Source: SIG480 sp045539475
GTDB taxonomy: Bacteria > Bacillota > Clostridia > Oscillospirales > JAAYXM01
DNA: 17,423 nt
NCBI GenBank assembly: GCA_045539475.1
Contig: JAZQFJ010000060.1
Coordinates: 1-17,423, forward strand
Direction of reading: 5' to 3'
Part shown: piece by piece, positions 7,683 through 12,759 of the stretch
Layout of the letters: the number at the start of each line of letters is the position of its first letter
Numbering within the stretch: the first letter of the stretch is position 1
Notes under the pieces: model-generated
Told to the model about the DNA's origin: nothing
Database searches by the model: none
The model's input: the letters and a program-made list of their open reading frames with translations, nothing else
Position numbers and translations under genes: made by a program

Positions 7683-8462
7683 GTGAACTATAATTACCAC
7701 ACTCATACAAGCAGATGCGGCCATGCAACAGGAACGGCGGAGGAATATGTTATTACGGCAATAGAAAACGGAATAGAGTATATGGGGTTTTCCGATCACC
7801 TTCCTCTGCGTTTTTCTGACGGGACGGAATCCCATTACAGAGTGCCCGTTAGCGAGGCGGAGGATTATTGCAAAGAGATATTATCGCTCAGCGCAAAATA
7901 TAAAGATAAAATAGATTTAAAGGTTGGGTTTGAGGCGGAATATTACCCGGAGCTTTTTGATGAAATGCTTGAAAATGCCGTGAGGTGGGGCGCAGAGTAT
8001 CTTATTTTAGGTCAGCACTATACCTTTCCGGAAAACGAAGGCGCGCGCCATACGGTGAAGGAATCGGATAGCAGAGAAGAGCTTGCGGCGTATACGGATT
8101 CGGTAATTGCGGCGATGTGTAAAAATGTTTTTTCTTATATTGCTCATCCTGATGTTTTTAACTTTACCGGTGATGAGGATTTTTACCGCAGTGAGGCGCG
8201 CAGGCTGTGCGCAGCGGCAAGGGAGAGAAATGTACCGCTTGAAATAAATTTCTTAGGTATCCGCGGAGAGAGGCATTATCCGCGTGAAGAATTCTGGAAG
8301 GTCGCAGGAGAGGAAAAGGCGCCCGTTACCTTCGGGTTTGACGCACATGAGCCGGAAAACGCCTTTGATAAAGAGTCGCTTGCCAAAGCGGAGCGGATGG
8401 TTAAGAAATATAATCTGAACTATATAGGCAAGCCGAGGATTATTTTGATTCGGGATATATAG
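7683..8462 (+). CDS. PHP-family phosphatase, histidinol-phosphatase (HisJ)-like
   Basis: 259 residues, the right size for HisJ-type histidinol-phosphate phosphatases, which use a tri-metal site. The metal ligands of the PHP fold are all present: H6 and H8 in HTHT, D38-H39 in FSDHLP, E84 in VGFEAEY, H112 in GQHY, H155 in IAHPD, and D220 with H222 in FDAH. GQHY and the spacing of these motifs fit HisJ better than DNA polymerase PHP domains. The GTG start at 7683 follows AAGAAGGAAAG and leaves the first His at residue 6. No other histidine-biosynthesis gene lies nearby, so a role in histidine synthesis is plausible but not shown; another phosphoester substrate is possible. Confidence 0.87.
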   Translation: MNYNYHTHTSRCGHATGTAEEYVITAIENGIEYMGFSDHLPLRFSDGTESHYRVPVSEAEDYCKEILSLSAKYKDKIDLKVGFEAEYYPELFDEMLENAVRWGAEYLILGQHYTFPENEGARHTVKESDSREELAAYTDSVIAAMCKNVFSYIAHPDVFNFTGDEDFYRSEARRLCAAARERNVPLEINFLGIRGERHYPREEFWKVAGEEKAPVTFGFDAHEPENAFDKESLAKAERMVKKYNLNYIGKPRIILIRDI

Positions 8463-8498
8463 CCGAACCCGGATATTGTGAAAAAAGACGGAAATAGA

Positions 8499-8527
8499 TT
8501 GAAAAAAGATATTTTTTGTGGTATAAT
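8499..8527 (+). promoter_or_regulatory. Promoter of the purine permease-apt operon
   Basis: TTGAAA (8499-8504) and a consensus TATAAT (8522-8527) are 17 bases apart, with TGg before the -10. The leader to the ATG at 8563 is under 35 bases, too short for a purine riboswitch. Confidence 0.8.
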
Positions 8528-8562
8528 TTTACTACCACAAAAATTTTAAAGGAGTTGGTAAC

Positions 8563-9933
8563 ATGGAAAAGCTTGAAAAACTTTTCAAAATCAAAGAAAG
8601 AGGCAGCAGTGTCCGTACAGAGATTATCGCCGGTATTACAACATTCCTTGCAATGTCGTATATTCTTGCGGTTAACCCCGGATATCTGGGAGGAATTCCG
8701 GGCGCAACCCCCGCAGGTATCTTTATGGCAACGGCTATCTCTGCTGCAATCGCAACACTGTGTATGGCATTTTTTGCTAACTACCCTGTTGCATTGGCGT
8801 CGGGTATGGGACTGAATGCGTTTTTTGCATTCACTGTCTGCGGCGCTATGGGCTATTCCTATGAAGTTGCGTTGACTTCAATCCTTATCGAAGGTATCAT
8901 CTTTATGATTCTTTCAATCTTTAAGTTCCGCGAAGCGCTTGTTAACAAGATTCCGAATAACCTTAAGTTCGGTATCACGGCAGGTATCGGTTTGTTTATC
9001 GCAATCATCGCGCTTATCAATGCAAAGATTGTTGTTGCAGACCCTGCCACAACCGTCGCTCTCGGCGATTTGTCATCCACAGGTGTTGTTCTTGCTCTTG
9101 TGGGACTTCTTCTCATCGGAGTGTTCAATCATTTCAAGATTCCGGGCGCTATTCTTCTCGGTATCATTGTCACATGGATTCTCGGCATCGTTGCAGAGCT
9201 TATCGGCTGGTATGTTCCGGATCCGGCAAACGGCGTTTATTCTGTAATTCCGAATCTCTCTATGGAAGCAATCAAGGCAAACTTTGCCGCTCCGGCACTG
9301 TTTAAGTTTGATTTCGGATTTATAGCAAAGAACCTTGTAGGCTTCATTATTGTTACATTTACATTCCTTTACACAGACATTTTCGACACCGTCGGCACTC
9401 TTATCGGTGTTGCTCAGAAGGGCAACCTTCTTGATGAGAAGGGTGAGCTTCCGAAAGCAAGCGGCGCTCTTATGGCAGATGCTGTAGGTACGGTTGTCGG
9501 CGCGTGCCTCGGTACATCAACGGTTACAAGCTATGTTGAATCAAGCGCGGGTGTCGCAGCGGGCGGAAGAACAGGTCTTGCTTCGGTTGTTACTGCGATT
9601 ATGTTCCTTGTAGCAATCATCTTTGCACCTATCTTCCTCGCAATTCCGAGCTTTGCCACGACACCGGCTATGCTTTATGTTGGTCTTCTGATGCTTTCGG
9701 CAGTCAAGAAGGTTGACTTTGACGGCGATGCGGCTGACACAATAGGTGCATTCCTTGCAATTGTTATGATGCCGCTTACATACTCAATCGCAAACGGCAT
9801 TATGTTTGGCATTCTCGCATGGGTTATTCTTAAGATTCTCTGCGGTAAAGCTCGTGATATCAGCGGAGTTATGTGGATTTCCGTTGCATTGTTTGCTGCA
9901 TATATCGTACTGAAGGTCTTAGGGCTTGCATAA
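8563..9933 (+). CDS. NCS2-family purine permease, AzgA/PbuG type
   Basis: Integral membrane transporter of 456 residues with the hydrophobic profile of a 14-helix NCS2 protein. It imports nucleobases such as guanine, hypoxanthine or adenine with a proton. Marks of the AzgA subgroup: EIIAGITTFLAMSYIL and VNPG at residues 20-40, ASGMGLNAFFAF at 79-90, TFLYTDIFDTVGTLIGVA at 267-284 with the substrate-site acidic residues, and GTSTVTSYVESSAGVAAGGRTG at about 317-338. AAAGGAG at 8548-8554 precedes the ATG. The following gene is a phosphoribosyltransferase 42 bases downstream, so uptake and conversion to the nucleotide are coupled. Which purine is preferred cannot be read. Confidence 0.93.
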   Translation: MEKLEKLFKIKERGSSVRTEIIAGITTFLAMSYILAVNPGYLGGIPGATPAGIFMATAISAAIATLCMAFFANYPVALASGMGLNAFFAFTVCGAMGYSYEVALTSILIEGIIFMILSIFKFREALVNKIPNNLKFGITAGIGLFIAIIALINAKIVVADPATTVALGDLSSTGVVLALVGLLLIGVFNHFKIPGAILLGIIVTWILGIVAELIGWYVPDPANGVYSVIPNLSMEAIKANFAAPALFKFDFGFIAKNLVGFIIVTFTFLYTDIFDTVGTLIGVAQKGNLLDEKGELPKASGALMADAVGTVVGACLGTSTVTSYVESSAGVAAGGRTGLASVVTAIMFLVAIIFAPIFLAIPSFATTPAMLYVGLLMLSAVKKVDFDGDAADTIGAFLAIVMMPLTYSIANGIMFGILAWVILKILCGKARDISGVMWISVALFAAYIVLKVLGLA

Positions 9934-9975
9934 AATCTATATCGGATATTATTGAAAAGGGGCAACGTTTGAAAA

Positions 9976-10533
9976 ATGAAAGAGTTTTACACAATTGACA
10001 TATCCGGTATCCGGCGTGATTTGCCGCTGTGCAGATTGAATGAAAGCTTATACATCGGGGCATTTGTCATGTTCGGTGATGTTGAGCTTACAAAAAAATC
10101 TGCCGAGGAGCTTTTAAAGCTTGCGCCCGAATATGACGTTATGATTACCGCGGAGTCAAAAGGAATACCGCTTTTGTATGAAATGGCGCGTCAGGCAGGA
10201 GCTAATTATTACATTGTGGCAAGAAAGTCGCCGAAGCTTTATATGAAAGATGTAATCAGCGTAGAGGTTGATTCCATAACAACCAGCCATACGCAGACCT
10301 TGTATCTTGATTCTAAAGATGTCGAAGCAATGAAAGGAAAGCGCGTTCTTGTCGTGGATGATGTTATCAGCACGGGCGAATCGCTTGCGGCCCTGGAGCA
10401 GCTTATTAATTCTGCAGGCGGCAATGTCGTGGCGAAAATGGCGGTTCTTGCAGAGGGCGATGCTATCGGCAGAGAGGATATAACATATCTTGCCCCGCTT
10501 CCGCTTTTCGACTCGGAAGGAAACCCGATATAA
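9976..10533 (+). CDS. Adenine/purine phosphoribosyltransferase-like protein
   Basis: 185 residues, type I phosphoribosyltransferase fold. The PRPP-binding motif is RVLVVDDVISTGESLAAL at residues 123-140, with the two adjacent acidic residues D128-D129. VARKSPKLYM at 81-90 matches the flexible-loop region of adenine phosphoribosyltransferases, and VMITAESKGIPL at 55-66 the PPi-contacting loop. It makes AMP (or another purine nucleotide) from the base and PRPP in the cytoplasm. It is cotranscribed with the purine permease. The ribosome-site-like AAGGGGC at 9957-9963 is 12 bases from the ATG, longer than ideal, but no better in-frame start is seen. A regulatory PurR-like role is less likely because there is no DNA-binding domain. 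Confidence 0.85.
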   Translation: MKEFYTIDISGIRRDLPLCRLNESLYIGAFVMFGDVELTKKSAEELLKLAPEYDVMITAESKGIPLLYEMARQAGANYYIVARKSPKLYMKDVISVEVDSITTSHTQTLYLDSKDVEAMKGKRVLVVDDVISTGESLAALEQLINSAGGNVVAKMAVLAEGDAIGREDITYLAPLPLFDSEGNPI

Positions 10534-10551
10534 CGATAAAAACACTTAAAA

Positions 10552-10577
10552 GACAATTTCCGGTTTCGGAAATTGTC
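10552..10577 (+). terminator. Hairpin after the purine operon
   Basis: An 11-bp perfect stem (10552-10562 with 10567-10577) and a 4-base GTTT loop lie 18 bases after the stop. There is no T run on this strand. On the other strand the stem is followed by TTTT. It may be a weak terminator or simply the first of the repeat hairpins downstream. Confidence 0.5.
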
Positions 10578-10578
10578 T

Positions 10579-10636
10579 CAGACTGTCGAAGAACCCGATG
10601 TTTGCTTGATGCAAAGTCGGGTTCTTCGACAGTCTG
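10579..10636. repeat. 20-bp perfect inverted repeat with nested stem
   Basis: Bases 10579-10598 are exactly complementary to 10617-10636. The 18-base loop holds a second 5-bp stem (10601-10605 with 10611-10615). It starts one base after the previous hairpin. No T run follows, so it is not a standard terminator. Perfect arms of this length suggest a recent or conserved mobile-type repeat. Confidence 0.75.
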
Positions 10637-10639
10637 TAA

Positions 10640-10795
10640 TGAGTTTGCAAAGCAAACTCAATTAATTGCCTTCGGCATGAATTGCACCTTGCGGTGCATT
10701 AAAGGAAATTTAATTCATAGAATAAAACGAGAAATCATGGTGATAGCTATTTCATGACAACGAAGTTGTCAATTCACCTAAAATATTGGCATCAA
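10640..10795. repeat. Small-hairpin array A
   Basis: Consecutive short hairpins: 9 bp with AAA loop (10640-10660), TGCC/GGCA (10667-10677), TGCACC/GGTGCA (10683-10698) and GACAAC/GTTGTC (10756-10770). ATGAATTG at 10677-10684 and its inverse at 10712-10718 enclose the third. From about 10664 the stretch is homologous to part of array B, including TAAAGG, CGAGA, ATCATGG and TTCATGACAACG in the same order. No convincing gene lies in it. Confidence 0.75.
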
Positions 10796-10815
10796 GATTA
10801 TACAGTAATTATATA
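10796..10815 (+). repeat. 20-base direct repeat, copy 1
   Basis: GATTATACAGTAATTATATA. Related copies lie at 11718-11737 and 12706-12725, differing at only a few positions. TGACAA lies upstream of each copy. The three copies frame the two toxin-antitoxin units. Confidence 0.7.
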
Positions 10816-10865
10816 GGGAGAATAATGTGAAATATGCAGAAAATATGTTGAATATTTTGATGCTT

Positions 10866-10878
10866 GCATTGACAATGC
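10866..10878. promoter_or_regulatory. Candidate operator of toxin-antitoxin operon 1
   Basis: GCATTG-A-CAATGC is a perfect 13-base palindrome over the -35 box. A second small palindrome, GTATATAC, lies just after the -10 (10898-10905). DinJ/RelB-type antitoxins repress their own promoter by binding such palindromes, so one of these is the likely site. Confidence 0.5.
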
Positions 10879-10897
10879 GCATATTTTGTGGTACAAT
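10869..10897 (+). promoter_or_regulatory. Promoter of toxin-antitoxin operon 1
   Basis: TTGACA (10869-10874) and TACAAT (10892-10897) are 17 bases apart with TGg before the -10. AAGGAGG at 10912-10918 serves the antitoxin ATG at 10928. Confidence 0.8.
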
Positions 10898-10927
10898 GTA
10901 TATACTATAATAAGGAGGTAATAAATT

Positions 10928-11203
10928 ATGGCAACTGTAAATATGAGTATTCGCATGGATACTGAATTAAAAAAACAAGCAGATGCGATGCTTTCCGATA
11001 TGGGACTTAATATGACAACAGCTATGAATATGTTTCTAAGGCAAGTTGTCAGACAGGGTAGAATACCTTTTGAAATCGCGACAGATATCCCAAATGCAGA
11101 AACGATAGCAGCAATTAAAGAAATGGATGATATGTTAAGTGGAAAGATACCGGCTAAACGATATTCTAACACAAAAGAACTTTTTGAGGATTTGGAATCA
11201 TGA
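10928..11203 (+). CDS. DinJ/RelB-family antitoxin, copy 1
   Basis: 91 residues. The N-terminal half is a ribbon-helix-helix DNA-binding domain: strand VNMSIRMD, then two helices ending at GLNMTTAMNMFLRQVVRQG, with the family phrase RIPFEI at 46-51. The C-terminal half (about 52-91, charged) would wrap the toxin. It neutralises the downstream YafQ-type toxin and represses the operon. The ATG at 10928 has an ideal ribosome site. The stop overlaps the toxin start as ATGA, giving coupled translation. It is paralogous to the antitoxin at 12069, closely in the N-terminal half and much less in the C-terminal half. Confidence 0.92.
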   Translation: MATVNMSIRMDTELKKQADAMLSDMGLNMTTAMNMFLRQVVRQGRIPFEIATDIPNAETIAAIKEMDDMLSGKIPAKRYSNTKELFEDLES

Positions 11204-11475
11204 AGTATCAAATAGAAATGTCAACCCGGTTCAAAAAAGATTATAAACTTGCTCAAAAGCGAGGTTATAATATGAACTTGTTAAAAGAAGTTATTGATAT
11301 TTTGGCTAATGGGGAGCAACTTCCTGAAAAATATCTTGATCATCCACTCTCAGGAGATTATAGGGGTTCAAGAGAGTGCCATATTGAACCTGACTGGCTT
11401 TTGATTTATAGAATAGAGAAGGATTTGCTTGTTTTGGGTTTAACTCGAACAGGGACTCATAGTGATTTATTTTAA
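11200..11475 (+). CDS. YafQ-family mRNA interferase toxin, copy 1
   Basis: 91 residues, the RelE/YafQ fold. Family residues are intact: D47-H48 (YafQ H50), H61 (H63), D65-W66 (D67), R83, H87 and terminal F91, within DHPLSGDYRGSRECH, PDWLLIY and RTGTHSDLF. YafQ cuts mRNA in the ribosomal A site, so this is predicted to be an active ribosome-dependent endoribonuclease held in check by the preceding antitoxin. By eye it is identical to the second toxin at about 58 of 91 positions. No truncation is seen. The ribosome site is GAGGA, inside the end of the antitoxin gene. Confidence 0.92.
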   Translation: MKYQIEMSTRFKKDYKLAQKRGYNMNLLKEVIDILANGEQLPEKYLDHPLSGDYRGSRECHIEPDWLLIYRIEKDLLVLGLTRTGTHSDLF

Positions 11476-11479
11476 CAAA

Positions 11480-11519
11480 AACCGATGTGGCTTTCTTCCT
11501 GCATCGGTTAAAAATTTTT
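11480..11519 (+). terminator. Terminator of toxin-antitoxin operon 1
   Basis: AACCGATG (11480-11487) pairs with CATCGGTT (11502-11509). Four of the loop bases can extend the stem. A5 then T5 follow. The equivalent hairpin after operon 2 keeps the same arms but a different loop. Confidence 0.7.
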
Positions 11520-11544
11520 GTCCCTAATATCACATAAGCATATG
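11515..11544 (+). repeat. Border direct repeat, left copy
   Basis: TTTTTGTCCCTAA, eleven variable bases, then CATATG. The right copy at 11918-11947 has the same 13 bases, the same spacing and the same CATATG. A related TTTTTATTCCTAA lies at 12656-12668 after operon 2. The first two copies bracket hairpin array B. Confidence 0.75.
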
Positions 11545-11906
11545 CGGTCTATGACCGCAATGAATTGCCTGGCGGCATGAATTGAAATCAAAGCTTTCAT
11601 GAATTGAGCCGTTGGCTCATGAATTGTGCTACGCACATTGTAAAGGCAATTCAATTTATGGAGCGAAGCGAGAATTCATGGCAGAGCCAATTCATGACAA
11701 CGGAGGTTTGTCATCCGGATTACACAGTCATTATATGCGGTGCACAGCACCGCAGCGATATGAATTCTTGCGAATTCTCGATATGTCTGTGCTTCGCGCT
11801 CGATATGTTGCCTTGCGGCAACGAGAATTCATATCATATCGAGTTTGACCGAAGGGAAAACATATCGATTTTACAAAGTAAAAATATTGAGCAAACTTTA
11901 GTTTGC
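11543..11906. repeat. Small-hairpin array B (non-coding, about 360 bases)
   Basis: Two linker families alternate with self-complementary inserts. ATGAATTG at 11560, 11577, 11599 and 11619 separates hairpins with arms GCC/GGC, TGAAA/TTTCA, TGAGCC/GGCTCA and TGTGC/GCACA. CGATATG at 11756, 11779 and 11801 (inverse at 11835 and 11861) separates GAATTC/GAATTC, GTGC/GCGC and GTTGCC/GGCAAC. Further hairpins are TGCGGTC/GACCGCA (11543-11559), TGCGGTGC/GCACCGCA (11736-11754), TTTTAC/GTAAAA (11869-11883) and GCAAAC/GTTTGC (11891-11906). Loops are mostly 3-4 bases. Short open frames through it are artefacts of the repeats. I see no gene here. Confidence 0.8.
11718..11737 (+). repeat. 20-base direct repeat, copy 2
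   Basis: GATTACACAGTCATTATATG, inside array B at the switch between the two linker families. It is preceded by TGACAACGG, as copy 1 is preceded by TGACAACG. Compare 10796-10815 and 12706-12725. Confidence 0.75.
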
Positions 11907-11917
11907 ATGTCGAAATT

Positions 11918-11947
11918 TTTTTGTCCCTAACTTGACAAAATCATATG
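11918..11947 (+). repeat. Border direct repeat, right copy
   Basis: TTTTTGTCCCTAA plus eleven bases plus CATATG, as at 11515-11544. It closes array B and lies just upstream of operon 2. Confidence 0.75.
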
Positions 11948-11984
11948 TAAGATTGTCGAATGTTGTCGAAATTATTAATGCAAC

Positions 11985-12049
11985 TGTATAATATCGCGAC
12001 AATGCACATATAATGTATTGACAAGATACTTGCGTCGTGATATTATACA
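11985..12049. promoter_or_regulatory. Candidate operator of toxin-antitoxin operon 2 (split inverted repeat)
   Basis: Bases 11985-12000 are complementary to 12034-12049 at 15 of 16 positions, with 33 bases between the arms. The right arm covers the -10 box of operon 2. Repressor binding to both arms could loop the promoter, or each arm may be a separate antitoxin site. Confidence 0.5.
12018..12046 (+). promoter_or_regulatory. Promoter of toxin-antitoxin operon 2
   Basis: TTGACA (12018-12023) and TATTAT (12041-12046) are 17 bases apart with TGa before the -10. AAAGGAGG at 12053-12060 serves the ATG at 12069. Because the promoter lies here, the upstream TTG at 12018 cannot be a translation start. 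Confidence 0.75.
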
Positions 12050-12068
12050 TGTAAAGGAGGCTGATAAT

Positions 12069-12344
12069 ATGGCAACAACAAATGTTACAATGCGCATGGA
12101 TGAAGAGTTGAAAACTCAACTACAGGAATTAGTTTCAAATCTTGGTATGGATATGACAACATTTTTTACCTTGTCTGCAAAACAGGCAGTTAGGGAACAA
12201 AGAATTCCTTTTGATATTTCTTTAAGAGTTCCTAACGCTGAAACGATTGAAGCAATAGAAGAAGTAAAAGCAATGAAGAAAAATCCTTCTCTCGGAAAAA
12301 CATATACAAATGTTGATGATATGATGAAGGAGTTATTAAATTGA
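12069..12344 (+). CDS. DinJ/RelB-family antitoxin, copy 2
   Basis: 91 residues, the same length and plan as copy 1. The ribbon-helix-helix region is NVTMRMDEELKTQLQEL through GMDMTTFF, with RIPFDI at 46-51 and the shared PNAETIEAI. After about residue 64 the sequence departs from copy 1 (MKKNPSLGKTYTN against DMLSGKIPAKRYSN), the part expected to bind the toxin, so the pairs may be insulated from each other. The start at 12069 is chosen for AAAGGAGG eight bases upstream; the longer frame from 12018 would begin inside the promoter. The stop overlaps the next gene's start as TGATG. Confidence 0.9.
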   Translation: MATTNVTMRMDEELKTQLQELVSNLGMDMTTFFTLSAKQAVREQRIPFDISLRVPNAETIEAIEEVKAMKKNPSLGKTYTNVDDMMKELLN

Positions 12345-12616
12345 TGTATTCAATCAGGCCCACCACAAAATTTCAGAAGGATTTAAAGCGAATTGAAAAA
12401 AGAGGATATAATATTTCATTACTGACAGAAATAATTAAAAAATTAGCAAATGGTGAGCAACTTTCCGAAAAGAATAAGGATCATAATTTGTTAGGAGAAT
12501 ACTCAGGTTGCAGAGAATGTCATATTACACCTGATTGGTTATTGATTTATGAGATCGCAGATGGTGAATTGATATTATATCTTACTCGGACAGGAACACA
12601 TAGTGATTTGTTTTAA
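12344..12616 (+). CDS. YafQ-family mRNA interferase toxin, copy 2
   Basis: 90 residues from ATG 12344. A TTG at 12341, closer to AAGGAG (12327-12332), would add one residue and match copy 1 in length. The YafQ active-site set is intact in copy-1 numbering: D47-H48, H61, D65-W66, R83, H87, F91 (one less from ATG 12344). Motifs are CRECH, PDWLLIYEI and LTRTGTHSDLF, the last ten residues nearly identical to copy 1. It is predicted to cut mRNA on ribosomes, neutralised by the antitoxin just upstream. Base composition is AT-rich like copy 1 and unlike the flanking metabolic genes, consistent with transfer. Confidence 0.9.
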   Translation: MYSIRPTTKFQKDLKRIEKRGYNISLLTEIIKKLANGEQLSEKNKDHNLLGEYSGCRECHITPDWLLIYEIADGELILYLTRTGTHSDLF

Positions 12617-12620
12617 CGAA

Positions 12621-12661
12621 AACCGATGCAGAAGTTTCTGTCCGCATCGGTTGAATTTTTA
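12621..12661 (+). terminator. Terminator of toxin-antitoxin operon 2
   Basis: AACCGATGC (12621-12629) pairs with GCATCGGTT (12644-12652), followed by GA and five T. The arms match the hairpin after operon 1, supporting common descent of the two whole units. Confidence 0.75.
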
Positions 12662-12705
12662 TTCCTAACTGAATGTGAACTGCTGACAAAGAGGAAAGGG
12701 ATTCG

Positions 12706-12725
12706 GATTATACAGTCTTTATATG
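12706..12725 (+). repeat. 20-base direct repeat, copy 3
   Basis: GATTATACAGTCTTTATATG, with CTGACAAAG about 20 bases upstream. It is the right border of the island, 35 bases before the start of the oxidoreductase gene. A CTGACA (12683-12688) 17 bases before GATTAT could act as a poor promoter, but this is weak. Confidence 0.7.
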
Positions 12726-12759
12726 ATAAAAAACGAAGACGATGAAAGGGAATGATGAG

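Noticed and set aside
8528..8562. Purine riboswitch before the permease
   Set aside because: The leader is under 35 bases and lacks the conserved junction of a purine aptamer.
11543..11906. CRISPR array
   Set aside because: Repeats are only 7-8 bases, spacing is about 20, the inserts are self-complementary rather than unique, and no cas gene is present.
11543..11906. Type III toxin-antitoxin RNA (tandem-repeat RNA before a toxin gene)
   Set aside because: The repeats are not uniform pseudoknot units, no ToxN-like toxin follows, and the operon downstream is a complete type II pair with its own promoter.
11604..11930. Short open frames of 108 and 78 residues in array B
   Set aside because: They run straight through the linkers and hairpins, lack ribosome sites and look like repeat artefacts.
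12018..12068. 17-residue N-terminal extension of antitoxin 2
   Set aside because: It would start on the TTG of the -35 box, and the ATG at 12069 has a perfect ribosome site and the family N-terminus.
11480..12725. Integron gene cassettes with attC sites
   Set aside because: Toxin-antitoxin cargo and hairpins are suggestive, but I could not find paired core sites of the GTTRRRY type at the expected places, the operons carry their own promoters, and no integrase is in view.
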